NCBI RefSeq assembly: GCF_047948215.1
Contig: NC_134455.1
Coordinates: forward strand, 344,434,997-344,498,996
DNA from: Lycorma delicatula
Taxonomy: Eukaryota; Arthropoda; Insecta; Hemiptera; Fulgoridae
DNA length: 64,000 nucleotides
Reading direction: 5' to 3'
In this document: positions 52,370-64,000 of the stretch, piece after piece
How the letters are laid out: each line of letters starts with the position of its first letter
Numbering within the stretch: the stretch's first letter is position 1
The notes under the pieces: model-generated
What the model was told of the DNA's origin: nothing
The model's input: only the letters and a program-made list of their open reading frames with translations
The model's database searches: none
Position numbers and translations under genes: made by a program

Positions 52370-53418
52370 GCCACCAACGTATGAGGTTTTTTCGTTATAC
52401 GTGTAAAAATAATATTTTGCCTCATCATGTTTCGGTGCTGTGCCGAGCCAAAGAAAAGTGGGGCGGACAAAGATCCCCTCTCTGTCCGTCATTAAATTAT
52501 CACACGGACGGAACGTGTGGACCGTCCGTAGTATAGTATATCTCTCTCCCCCCCCGGATAGGCATTATTTATAATTATACAGGAGAGATTTTTTTTTTGG
52601 AACTTTTATATTTTTATTTATTAGTAAATTACACCCCCCCGCACAAACGGGTCGATCTTGTATTATTTTGTTTTGTGTTATTATACACATACACAAATAT
52701 TTTCATCTCTCCCATAAAATCCGTATGCCGGGCCGGCGGCATATATATTATGTATGCCGCCATATATTATATGTGTGTAGGCGGCGGCTCTCGGCCCCCT
52801 TTTTTTTTTTCATACACGGGAGCTTCGAATCCCGGTAATTTTCACACACATCAATCTCTCTCTCTCTCTCTCTCTCTAACCTTCCCTCCCTCCCTCCCGC
52901 CACGCTAACTCCTCCTTCTTTCTCATCGTCCGTCATATATATATGGTGGCAATTGCCTCTGAACTCGGTGGGTGGTTAAATAAAACAACAAACAGCAAGA
53001 AATATATGTATATTATATATATATGAAATTATGACAAACAAAATAAAGAACTTATTATAATATAGGGGGTGTTGTTGGTTGTGTTTTTTTTCCCCCAAAT
53101 TCCCACCGAAAGTAACCCTGTCTGTACCTCTAAGTCCAGCCCAGCCAGGCCCTCCTTCTTTGATTGAAGAAAACAACCCCCAACCCGGTGAAGATAGAAA
53201 ATTATCATTATTTTACTATACTCTCTCTATCTACTACTATATATATATATATATATGTGTTGGGTTGTGAATATTGGAATAATTTTTTCTTTGCAGTTTT
53301 ATATATATGGAAAACAGAATAACATTGGTGGTTTTTTTTTTTTTTCTTTTCTCTTCGGCCGAAAAAAAAAAAAAAAGAACCAACCACAACATTTAAAAAA
53401 CCTCGCATTAAAAATTGT

Positions 53419-53434
53419 GGCCCTGAAAAGGGCC
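53419..53434 (-). terminator. Histone mRNA 3' stem-loop, H3 unit 4
   Basis: Minus-strand GGCCCTTTTCAGGGCC, GAGGTT 14 nt downstream. Confidence 0.95.
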
Positions 53435-53498
53435 GTTGTAAAGATTTTGAATATGATGGTAGTAGTGCGCGCGGACCGTACGTATACGCCACCTCAAA

Positions 53499-54523
<1,025 letters not shown>

Positions 54524-54560
54524 GCGGTCACCGTTCCCGCTGGTCTACGAATATTAAAAC

Positions 54561-54576
54561 GGCCCTTTTAAGGGCC
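54561..54576 (+). terminator. Histone mRNA 3' stem-loop, H4 unit 5
   Basis: GGCCCTTTTAAGGGCC, GAGGTT 13 nt downstream. Confidence 0.95.
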
Positions 54577-55425
54577 ACCCACCAACCAAGAGGTTAATAA
54601 AATAGTAGTCTTATCTTTATGTGTAAATCATCATCAACTAAGAAGAAGAATTAATTTGATGATACAATTTACTTTTACCTTACCTGTGAGATAAAATATT
54701 TGTTTGACTGGCAGCAAAAGAGAGAGAGAGAGAAAAAAAGAAGTATATATATGTATGATGATTGATGATGTGTGTGTGTGTGTACTTTTTTTTTTACTTT
54801 TAAGATTTAAAATGAATTAATCCGCGTGTAGGTTTTTTATATCCATGTGGATCGTCGTCAGAACACTACTTACTACTAAGGAAGAGAGAGAAATTTACAA
54901 TAACTACTACATTTTGTACTTGTGTTTGTTGTTGAGCTTACGAAAATTGAAGAAGGAAGGTACACAAGCAATACAACTTCTTAGTTAGTTAGTAGTAGTA
55001 GTAGTAGTAGTATACTGTACGATGTGTTGTTGTTAACTTCCCATTCAATATAATATGATTGATTGATTTTCTTCTTTTTTTTTTTTTTTGTATTCATTCC
55101 CTTGGACGGACCGGCCGGTGTGAACGGTGATTAAAAATAAATAGCATGCCGCATTCGTGCATATATATATATATATATATGTTTGGGACCTCAACAGGTT
55201 CGTAGCGGTTAAAAAGTACGTTCTCACCAGGACCTACCTTACAACCTCTATTATTATACTAACTATGTATGTAGGGGGGAAATTAATTTAAATGTGTATG
55301 TATTATTTATATGTATGTATCCACATCCACCCAACTGTGTGTTGTTTTACTTTAAAAGAATTTAATCATCATTTATGCACGCCAGTTCAACAAGCCTTTT
55401 TTTTTTAAACCTTTTCAAACATGGT

Positions 55426-55441
55426 GGCCCTTAAAAGGGCC
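55426..55441 (-). terminator. Histone mRNA 3' stem-loop, H2A unit 5
   Basis: Minus-strand GGCCCTTTTAAGGGCC, AAGGTT downstream. Confidence 0.95.
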
Positions 55442-55498
55442 GTTTTAATTTGTCTGACGATTGTTTGTGAAGTATCGGACCGGTGATTAGAGCGCTTC

Positions 55499-56157
<659 letters not shown>

Positions 56158-56620
56158 GAGGGGATTCTATCCTTGGCTTTGCTTGTGGAAGGATCTCTTT
56201 GTGCTCTGTGAATTGTGAGTCGTTACCAGTCTAGCCAGGTGTTCAACAGGACTTCTACCTGCGTCGACAGACAATGTGAGAAGGGTCTGCGAGGACACCA
56301 GCCGGGCCGCCAGCTACCTGCTTTCAGTTAAGAATAGCATAATCTTTTATTTCTCTTTTATTTATTTATTCAAAATGTAAAGTGAACTTTCTAAGAAGTC
56401 ATTAGTATTACATTAGGTTAATAGCCTATTATATTGAACTATTGTGATAGCTATAAAATAATTTTATTTTAAATTGTTAGATTTAATCTGTACCTATTTA
56501 GGTCTACAGGTTATATCTTCTTTTGTATTTCTTGTCAGTGTTTTCCAGGAAGTGTAGTGCTAGCATAAGACTTAATTTTAATTTCTTTATTTTTTTGGTG
56601 TTTTATTTTTTTTCTCCTTC
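56158..56620 (+). promoter_or_regulatory. E5 5' UTR
   Basis: 463 nt, near-identical to E3, but the first bases differ (GAGGGGATTC versus CAGGGAGGGGGATTC), so the 5' ends of E3 and E5 were formed independently. Confidence 0.65.
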
Positions 56621-58039
56621 ATGGAAGGAAAAATAAGGCCTCCTCCACCCCGTTCTCCCACCCCGGAACTATCCGTCGGTGGAGAGGAAAGCGGGTCTGG
56701 CGCTAGGAAGCGCCAGAAACGCCGGAACTCCGCGCCTCCTATGGAGGCGGAGCCCGTAGCGGGCTGCAGCAAGGCTGCAGCAGCCGCCAACCCGCAGGCT
56801 GATGATGGGGCCCCATCACAGCCTGCTACCGTCAGGCGGGAGAAAATCCCGCCAATTATGCTGGACTGCCCAAAGGAGTGGCCAGCGTTAGCGCGCGATA
56901 TTAAGTCGCGGATCGGGGGACGCCTGGTGGCGAAAAGCACCGGGCTGTCGATCAGGCTGCAGCTAGGCAGCGAGGCGGATTACCGGGCGGTGCAGAGTTT
57001 CCTGCACTCAAAGGGAATCGCCTTTCACTCCTTTCAGCTCCCGAAGGATAGGGAGCTGAAGGTAGTTATACGGGGGATCCCCTATGGGGCTGCCCCGGAA
57101 GAAGTAAAGGAGGAACTGACCTCCCTTGATTTTGAGGTGACTTCTGTCAAGAAGCTCCTCACGAGGGACGGTCGGGAAACCCCGACCTGCCTAGTGGCCC
57201 TGAAAAGGACCCCAAGCGCGAGGAAAATTTATGACCTCAGCAATATTTTTTATTGCAAGGTCTCAGTGACTGCATTTGTGTCACGAGGGGGGCCGCCCCA
57301 GTGCCACAGATGCCAAAAATTTGGGCACTCCTCAAACTATTGCCAGAGGGCCCAGCAATGCGTGAAGTGTGGTGGAAACCACGACACTTCTGCCTGCGTC
57401 AAGCCGCGTGAGGAACCAGCCTCATGCGTCAATTGTAAGGGGCCACATCCGGCCAATTACAGGGGCTGCCCCTATTATAAGGAGCAGACAAATAAAGTCA
57501 AGGGACTTAAAAAGCCCGCGACTTTAGACGGCCGCAGCTGGGCCCGTGTTGCCGGTGGGGGAATATCAGCCCCCAAACCGGAGGTGCCGGCACCTGTGGC
57601 CAAGGCGGTCGTGGAAAAAGGGGAGGTACCCTCCCCAACACCCGCCAAGCCAAAACCGGCGGCGACCACCAAGAAGGTGGTAAAACAAAAGGCGGCGACA
57701 AAGCCGGCCCCGGCGAAGAAGGCCAAGCCTTCCTCGACGGGAAAGGCAAAGCCTGCTCCGGCTGGGAAGGCCAAGCAGGCTGTTAAAAACACCGCGGCCC
57801 CTGTGGCCCCGCGCCCCACCAAAAGGGCGGCCGCGCCAAAAGGCACCCCCAGCGGCAATCCGAAACCGGCTACCCCGTTGGAGACCACTGGCAGGGACTT
57901 CCTGTCGCAGATGACAGTGAAGGATATCCTGCCAGATATCATGATGGTTTTGCCACGCCTGCTCCAGGCAAAATCTCTCAAGGACTGTATTCAGTCCTTA
58001 ATAGAGTGCCTCATGACTGTACTGTCCAGGTATGGTTAG
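56621..58039 (+). CDS. E5 ORF1: Gag-like RNA-binding protein
   Basis: 472 residues, intact. It is a mosaic: the 5' UTR is E3-like, the RRM-like segment is E1-like (EVKEELTSLDFEV, KIYDLSNIF), and the knuckles are E2/E1-like (NHDTSACV, TNKVKGLKK). Unique changes are D19V near the N-terminus and a Glu in VVEKGEVP. Confidence 0.92.
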   Translation: MEGKIRPPPPRSPTPELSVGGEESGSGARKRQKRRNSAPPMEAEPVAGCSKAAAAANPQADDGAPSQPATVRREKIPPIMLDCPKEWPALARDIKSRIGGRLVAKSTGLSIRLQLGSEADYRAVQSFLHSKGIAFHSFQLPKDRELKVVIRGIPYGAAPEEVKEELTSLDFEVTSVKKLLTRDGRETPTCLVALKRTPSARKIYDLSNIFYCKVSVTAFVSRGGPPQCHRCQKFGHSSNYCQRAQQCVKCGGNHDTSACVKPREEPASCVNCKGPHPANYRGCPYYKEQTNKVKGLKKPATLDGRSWARVAGGGISAPKPEVPAPVAKAVVEKGEVPSPTPAKPKPAATTKKVVKQKAATKPAPAKKAKPSSTGKAKPAPAGKAKQAVKNTAAPVAPRPTKRAAAPKGTPSGNPKPATPLETTGRDFLSQMTVKDILPDIMMVLPRLLQAKSLKDCIQSLIECLMTVLSRYG

Positions 58040-58745
58040 GCCCACCCTCAGACTCTTGCAGTGGAACGCCAACTCAGTAGTAGGCCGGACGGAGGAACTA
58101 TGCCGTCTGGCCGAGGATCTACTGATAGACGTGATACTGTTGTCTGAGACGTGCTTGAACCCAAACAAGCAACTGACCCTTCGGAACTATTTTACATATA
58201 GGACGGATAGGCCAGTTCGACCCGGATCTCGCTCCTCTGGAGGAACTGCGGTTTTAGTCCACAGACGCCACATGCATACGCGCGTTGTTCTTCATACAAA
58301 CGTGATGGAGCAAACGTGTGTGCATGTGGAGCATCTGGGCACGGTGTATCGGCTGGTTTCGGCTTATAGCAAGCCGAACGACGCGGTAACCGGCGCAGAT
58401 CTGGATGCCGTGCTGGAAAATTGGGATGGGCCCATGATACTCATGGGCGACCTCAATGCCAAACACGTGTCATGGAACAGCAATCTGACAAATCCAAATG
58501 GCAGATTGCTGTACGAAAGGGCGAGAGCCCGCCGCTTGGTCGTCGTAGGCCCTGAGGTGCCAACGTTCGTGCATCAAACAGGCAGATGTAGGCCTGACGT
58601 GCTGGATATCGCAGTCATGAAGGGGAGTACCCTCCCATTCATGATTGAAACGATAGAAGACCTCAGCTCGGACCATTCCCCTGTCCTGTTGGAACTAGGT
58701 CAGGCAGGGGGTGGCCGAGATCCCCCGCCTATACCCCGAAGGTCA
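58032..58745 (+). CDS. E5 ORF2, N-terminal 238 codons before gap
   Basis: Complete endonuclease of the E3 subtype (HQTGRCRPD), open until the N run at 58746. Any frame continuing through the N run into 58846-58979 is an artefact. RT status unknown. Confidence 0.88.
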
Positions 58746-58845
58746 NNNNNNNNNNNNNNNNNNNNNNNNNNNNNNNNNNNNNNNNNNNNNNNNNNNNNNN
58801 NNNNNNNNNNNNNNNNNNNNNNNNNNNNNNNNNNNNNNNNNNNNN
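58746..58845. other. Assembly gap (100 N)
   Basis: Exactly 100 N, a conventional unknown-length gap. By comparison with E3, about 3.15 kb of element (from ORF2 codon 239 to the last ~460 nt) is missing, and possibly more (see the E5 finding). Confidence 0.95.
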
Positions 58846-59311
58846 AACAACCTCTCCTAATTCAAAACTTACAATCAGACCAAATAACCCAGCAATTGCG
58901 ACTCCTCCGGAAAAGGGGACGCATTGCTCCCTCCTCACAGATAGTGCCCCGTTGTGGCGTATTCCTGCTAGCCTATTAAAGAGTTAGCACCGAAAGGACT
59001 TCAGTGGACGGTCTGAAGGGGAATTACGTCGGGAGGACAGGCTTTATAAGCCTAGCCTTCCGCGGTCGGCCCATAAAATGGGTTCGGTAACGCTGGTATA
59101 ACAACGGAATTGGAATGCAATTAAATCCGTCTTAAATTCACTATAATAATAATATACAAAAATTGAAAAATAAGAACCGAGACTAAAAGTGACCCTTTTA
59201 AAAACAAGCCCGATTAGAAAGATCCAGCAGCAAGGGACTCTGTCCAGGCTCTGCGATAAAGTAGGGAGTAATAGACTCCTGCCAACTTTGCATTCCATTC
59301 CATTCCATTCC
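58846..59311 (+). other. E5 3' UTR end
   Basis: Last ~466 nt of the element, downstream of the structured RNA domain, ending in (ATTCC)4 fused to CTGCGTTCC of the H2B leader. Confidence 0.85.
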
Positions 59312-59336
59312 TGCGTTCCACCAAATTCAAAGCATC

Positions 59337-59708
59337 ATGCCACCTAAGACCAGCGGTAAAGCGGCCAAGAAGGCCGGCAAGGCGCAAAAGAACATCGCCA
59401 AGGGAGACAAGAAAAAGAAACGCAAGAGGAAGGAAAGCTACGCGGTGTACATCTACAAAGTGTTGAAGCAGGTCCATCCTGACACCGGCATCTCCTCTAA
59501 GGCGATGAGCATCATGAACAGCTTCGTTAACGATATATTCGAGCGCATCGCGGCCGAGGCTTCCAGGCTCGCCCACTACAACAAGCGGTCCACAATCACC
59601 AGCAGGGAGATCCAGACCGCCGTACGGCTTCTGTTGCCCGGTGAATTGGCCAAACACGCTGTCAGCGAAGGCACCAAGGCCGTAACCAAATACACGAGCT
59701 CTAAGTAA
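59337..59708 (+). CDS. H2B: Histone H2B (unit 5), promoter lost
   Basis: 123 residues, same as unit 1. Only 25 native bases (59312-59336) separate the element tail from the ATG: both H2B-directed TATA-like boxes and all CCAAT boxes are displaced or absent. In this assembly the copy should be silent unless driven from the element. Confidence 0.98.
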   Translation: MPPKTSGKAAKKAGKAQKNIAKGDKKKKRKRKESYAVYIYKVLKQVHPDTGISSKAMSIMNSFVNDIFERIAAEASRLAHYNKRSTITSREIQTAVRLLLPGELAKHAVSEGTKAVTKYTSSK

Positions 59709-59751
59709 GCGGATGGAGCTGGTTACAATAGGCCATGTACTAAATATAAAC

Positions 59752-59767
59752 GGCCCTTTTAAGGGCC
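59752..59767 (+). terminator. Histone mRNA 3' stem-loop, H2B unit 5
   Basis: GGCCCTTTTAAGGGCC, GAGGTT 14 nt downstream. Confidence 0.95.
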
Positions 59768-60507
59768 ACCACATTATAATTGAGGTTAAAAACATTTTGG
59801 TTCTTTGCTTATTGTACAGGCATATAAATTGCTTTTTTATGTACATAAATAATAAAATGTATGTACTCCGTAACACGAGATATGTAAATAGAAAAAGAAA
59901 AAACATTTTCCTTACCTTACTATTGCAGTTTTCCTTTAAGGTAAAAAAAAAAAAATGAACAAATGTGTAAGTGTAATTAAAACGCTTCGTTACCATGGTT
60001 TCAGGGGGGGGAGGGAAATTCACACATCTTGCCCAAAGCAAAGAACGCAACAAATAATGTTTTTAACCTCAATTATAATTTGCGAAAAAAATTTATTTTC
60101 TGGCGCCGGCCTACGTTGCAGTTGTTGACTCAAAATGAAGAAATTGCATGTATACTGAGCTATCTGGAAAAAAATGTTGATATCGGCAGGCATTATACCG
60201 CACCAACAACTCAAACACCCCCCACCGCCCGCTATCCGCGAAAAAAAAAACCGCCGCAAACCAGAAAATCATTTCACTTGACATATTATTATTACTTACC
60301 CATCACACACACACACACACAGGGAATGACCTTGAGGTAGGGGCGGTTGTCGAGTGAGTGGTAGCGCGTGCGCGCCATTGCACAAAATACACACTAACAA
60401 ACGGGATGATAGATTCCGGTTACTTTTCAAAATCCAACTAACTACTACTGCTCCTCCTCCTCCTCTTCTTCTTCTTTCTTCACCGCCTACTACTACTACT
60501 ACTACTG

Positions 60508-60539
<32 letters not shown>

Positions 60540-61538
60540 GCTACTCATCTTCATCATAATACTGTTTCATTTTTTTTTTTTTTTGTGTTTTGCAAGCCGT
60601 TACTTACATAACGGCAAAGCATAGCTGATTTTCTAATAATTAGACTGCTTTCCTGAATTTAGATTAATCGATTTCCTGAACTTGTACATTAAAAGAGAGA
60701 TTGATTACTGATGTGTAAAACAAAAACAAAAAAAATCGTAAAAAATAACTTTAATTACATACAAATTGATCTATTTATCAAATAAATTCAATTTAAGTGC
60801 TCGTATAATAGAAGTGACCATAAATGTTCCGCTAAGTTTTCATTTTATTTACTTTCCATGAAACCTGGCATAGACTCGCGTGGATGGGGCAATTCGCTGG
60901 TTGGTAAAGGGGTTTGGGGTCAATATCTGCATGTGGTGGGGCACATAATTTCCTTTGGGTAAATTAAACAAAAAAAAAAAAATTCAACCGACCAGAATTT
61001 ATATTATAAAATGGAGTTTTTTATTTTGTAAGATTTTTTAATATACTATCTTTCTCCAATATTCAAGAATAACCAACCAATGCTAGGAGAAAGTGAATAA
61101 AAACAACTTTGTTGTCATCACGTCGTTTCTTCTTCTTTTTTTTTTTTTTTCAGCGTTAATATTTTTAACACATTTCACAATAAATGGCGTTAATTTGCGT
61201 GATATATATATATATAATTGAAATATACCATTAACCGCTTTCATTTCACAACCGTCTTGTTTATGTCGCAGAGAACCCGGTTTAATTATGGTGAAAGCGA
61301 TGAAGGCGCTGTATGCATAATTAGATTTAGGAAAATCTAATAAATATCAACCAACAAAAAAAAAGGTTATAAAAATTTATCCTAATGTGATATAGTATTT
61401 CAATAAATAATTTTCATTTTTTCTTTCCAGGATATAAGAAAACGTTTCCACAACACCGCTAAAGATAATTAGATGAGATTTTCAGGGTACAACAACCACG
61501 TTACAATACAACCCAACATGAGACATATTATTTAGCCT

Positions 61539-61582
<44 letters not shown>

Positions 61583-61744
61583 GTGAGTGAGTGAGTGAGT
61601 GAGAAAGAACGACCGAGTGAGTGAATGCCTGCGGTAGGTAGGGGCGGTCTTCTTATTATTTACTTTTTTTCTTATTAAATTACATTTTATGATTTTATAC
61701 TCCATGCAACGGCGAAATCTCCGAGTATCGGAACAAATGAAATC

Positions 61745-61800
<56 letters not shown>

Positions 61801-62242
61801 GTATATATAAAAAGACAAAAAAAATAAATAATAATAATAATAAATAAAATTTCAACGGCTATTTCAATGAAATTCGGATCTTCGGTCGCATTTTTCCAAA
61901 TGTACTTGGTGGCGGCGTAGTTATACGTATACAACCTGAAGTGAATGTACCTTAAAATTACCGTACGGAAGGGGTCCGGGTACACTTAACTCTTGTTAAC
62001 GTGAACGAAAACCGCGCGACCGACCGATCTTTAATTAAACGTGTATTAAATGTACGCGGACAGCGAAAAAAAGAAAACACAAACTTAATGCAAAAGTGAT
62101 TCGCGTCCGGTCGGTTAAGAGAGGCGGCCCGAATTTTTTTTTGGTTTTTTTTTTCTTTTCTTTCCCTCCCCGACGCTTTTTATTCGTAAGACATTAAGCC
62201 ATTAACCTGTGCCCGTAAGCCTGCGCATGTACGTGTGTATGT

Positions 62243-62304
<62 letters not shown>

Positions 62305-63185
62305 AGTGGGGCAGAAACCACCGGTTATATGTTTTGTATTTATGCAGAATTGTTGTATGTACGTTTTTTGTTTTGTTTTTTTTTTTTTTTTAATTTGGAT
62401 TTATATCTTTTTTGTTTTTCTTTCCAGCGCTCCTGTTAACGTCAAACACGTCCAAACGTCTACACGTCTACAATCGTATGCTTGCATATCGCGCGTTGTG
62501 CAAACGGGTCGGCCGGCAGGAGTCTCTCTCTTCACTTCAGGCTAACGCAAAGCGTACGTATAATTCGAGCTACTTTATTTTTATCCCACTCTTATTTTCC
62601 CCCAACGGTTGATGTTATAGAAAAACTGAAAGTTACCGTACGACCGTCATTAGTTTATATCCGTCAGATTAATAATAATCGCATAGAATCCGATGAAAAC
62701 TATTACTGTGTATGAAAACAGTGATGGGGATGTTGTCTAACCGTCGTACTTTGACGCTCGGACATATACATCGCAAAAAGATTGAATTCGCACACGTATC
62801 GTCGCAAAAACGAATCGAAAGAAACAACGGGATGTTTAACTTGGACGCGGGTGCTATATACAAATATTGCCACCGGTATTTACGATTTTTAAACGGTTTT
62901 ACGGCGGTGCGACCACGCCGGTTCGGGATGTGTCCGGGATTTCGGTACCATTTAAGCTCCCGTACGGGCTGAAATCTAACGTTTAGCTCGTCACTACTGC
63001 AGCCCGGAATGTCGTTTACGAAACCGAACCGTGTACGTCGATAAAGATCGCAAGTTAAAGGAGAAAACGCGCGCCGAACGAACGGTGTAAGCACGATTCA
63101 GTGATGGCCGGGGTGACGTGCTAGCAGCCAAAGTCGCTGCTCCCTTTAAAGTCCGCCAAACTAACGTATATAGTAATAATTTTCC

Positions 63186-63279
63186 ATTGGCTTTAGGTTT
63201 ACGGGATATATACCGTTTCATACCAGCGTTATCATCCGATCCGCACAACAGCAACAGCAGCAGCATCATCATCATCATC
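63186..63279 (+). promoter_or_regulatory. H1 promoter and leader (unit 5)
   Basis: ATTGG at 63186 and TATATACC at 63207. Confidence 0.65.
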
Positions 63280-63879
63280 ATGTCAGACAGCACCGCTACA
63301 GCTTCAGCTCCCGTCGCCACAGCGACAACTCCGGCCAAGGCAGCTCCAGGGAAAAAGGCGGCATCCAAAGCAGGCGGTTCGAAGAAGCCGAGGTCTAAGC
63401 CGGCGCACCCGCCGACAGCCGATATGGTCAACGCGGCGATCGCCGGTCTCAAAGAGCGCGGCGGATCTTCTCTGCAGGCGATAAAGAAGTACATAGCAGC
63501 CAACTACAAGGTAGACGCCGAAAAGTTGGCCCCGTTCATCAAGAAATATCTGAAAACGGCGGTCGCGGCAGGCGCCCTCACGCAGCCGAAAGGTAAAGGA
63601 GCGTCCGGCTCTTTCAAGATATCAGTGAAGGGCGAAGGCAAAGCCGCCCCGGCTAAGAAACCGTCCGCTCCGAAGCCGAAACCGAAGAAAGCCGCAGCAG
63701 CCAGCAAACCGAAGAGCGCTTCTGCGAAGAAGGCGGCCGCCCCGAAACCGAAGTCTCCATCGAAGGCGAAAAAGGTGTCCAAGCCGCCGACCAAGAAACC
63801 AAAGTCTCCGAAGCCGAAGAAGGCAGCAGTGAAGAAACCAAAGTCGCCCAAGAAAGCAGCCGCTGGAAAGAAGAAGTAA
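63280..63879 (+). CDS. H1: Linker histone H1 (unit 5)
   Basis: 199 residues, same as unit 1. The convergent H3 partner lies beyond the window. Confidence 0.98.
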   Translation: MSDSTATASAPVATATTPAKAAPGKKAASKAGGSKKPRSKPAHPPTADMVNAAIAGLKERGGSSLQAIKKYIAANYKVDAEKLAPFIKKYLKTAVAAGALTQPKGKGASGSFKISVKGEGKAAPAKKPSAPKPKPKKAAAASKPKSASAKKAAAPKPKSPSKAKKVSKPPTKKPKSPKPKKAAVKKPKSPKKAAAGKKK

Positions 63880-63922
63880 ACAGTAAAATTATTATTTTAC
63901 TGTACGTAAATTATTAACAAAT

Positions 63923-63938
63923 GGCCCTTTTCAGGGCC
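63923..63938 (+). terminator. Histone mRNA 3' stem-loop, H1 unit 5
   Basis: GGCCCTTTTCAGGGCC, GAGGTT 13 nt downstream. Confidence 0.95.
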
Positions 63939-64000
63939 GCCACCAACGTATGAGGTTTTTTCGTTATACGTGTAAAAATAATATTTTGCCTCATCATGTT

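Larger units (their letters stand above)
52311..53498. other. H1-H3 convergent spacer, unit 4
   Basis: 1,188 bp, as unit 1; no gene. Confidence 0.85.
54524..55498. other. H4-H2A convergent spacer, unit 5
   Basis: 975 bp, as units 2 and 3; no gene. Confidence 0.85.
56158..59311 (+). mobile_element. E5: Jockey-like element(s) with assembly gap, unit 5
   Basis: The left part (56158-58745) is a full 5' end: 463-nt 5' UTR, intact ORF1, and the start of ORF2. The right part (58846-59311) is a normal element 3' end with four ATTCC repeats. About 3 kb expected between them is replaced by 100 N. The two outer junctions do not share a target duplication: the left is at the palindromic-TATA start, the right is 123-125 bp further on at the H2B-proximal start. 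Either the element came with a deletion, or two elements have been merged across the gap. Confidence 0.85.
59709..63279. other. H2B-H1 spacer, unit 5
   Basis: 3,571 bp, shortest because AG (61540-61579), GATA (61746-61800) and trinucleotide runs are contracted, while TA (about 62246-62301) is expanded. No gene supported. Confidence 0.75.

Noticed and set aside
58032..58979. 315-codon frame running through the N gap
   Set aside because: Joins ORF2 to 3' UTR sequence only because N codons are read as open.

Overview
The window is part of a tandem histone gene array from an animal nuclear genome, most likely an insect. It holds intronless replication-dependent H4, H2A, H2B, H1 and H3 genes in AT-rich, microsatellite-laden spacers, and each gene is followed by a histone mRNA 3' stem-loop. 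The order H3(-)/H4(+) ... H2A(-)/H2B(+) ... H1(+) is the same circular order as the Drosophila quintet. I cannot assign an insect order from sequence alone. Five units are present (units 1-4 carry all five genes; unit 5 runs off the right edge before H3). The uninterrupted unit is about 8.61 kb (H4 to H4, 18009 to 26620), and all copies of each histone encode the same protein.

Five copies (E1-E5) of one two-ORF, Jockey-like non-LTR retrotransposon interrupt the array. ORF1 is a Gag-like protein with three zinc knuckles. ORF2 combines an APE-type endonuclease with a reverse transcriptase. The element has a ~1.55 kb structured 3' UTR and an (ATTCC)n tail instead of poly(A). E1 (1-3044, minus) and E4 (41222-45385, minus) are 5'-truncated copies at the H3 start. 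E2 (11781-17932, plus) is full length at the H4 start. E3 (28568-34754, plus) is full length in the H2A-H2B promoter. E5 (56158-59311, plus) is interrupted by a 100-N assembly gap and looks like the ends of two different insertions.

The main discovery candidate is the position of these insertions. Every insertion is in a histone promoter and in the same orientation as the histone gene it faces. The 5' junctions of E2, E3 and E4 lie 32-33 bp from the start of a TATA-like box; those of E1 and E5 lie about 31 bp from it. This is the predicted transcription start (+1). The 10-12 bp target-site duplications span about -11 to +1, although the four target sequences share no obvious motif. The element therefore looks like a Pol II start-site-targeted retrotransposon that places itself under S-phase histone promoters, a Pol II analogue of the known Ty3 preference for Pol III start sites. 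Other points are a conserved multi-helix RNA with two UUCG tetraloops in the element 3' UTR, a histone-H1-like basic tail in ORF1, two duplicated poly(T)-AG modules, and a predicted U7-binding GAGGUU downstream of nearly every histone stem-loop.

Layout: 1-3044 E1; 3045-11780 unit 1; 11781-17932 E2; 17933-26317 unit 2; 26318-41221 unit 3, with E3 between H2A and H2B; 41222-45385 E4; 45386-53909 unit 4; 53910-64000 unit 5, with E5 between H2A and H2B.
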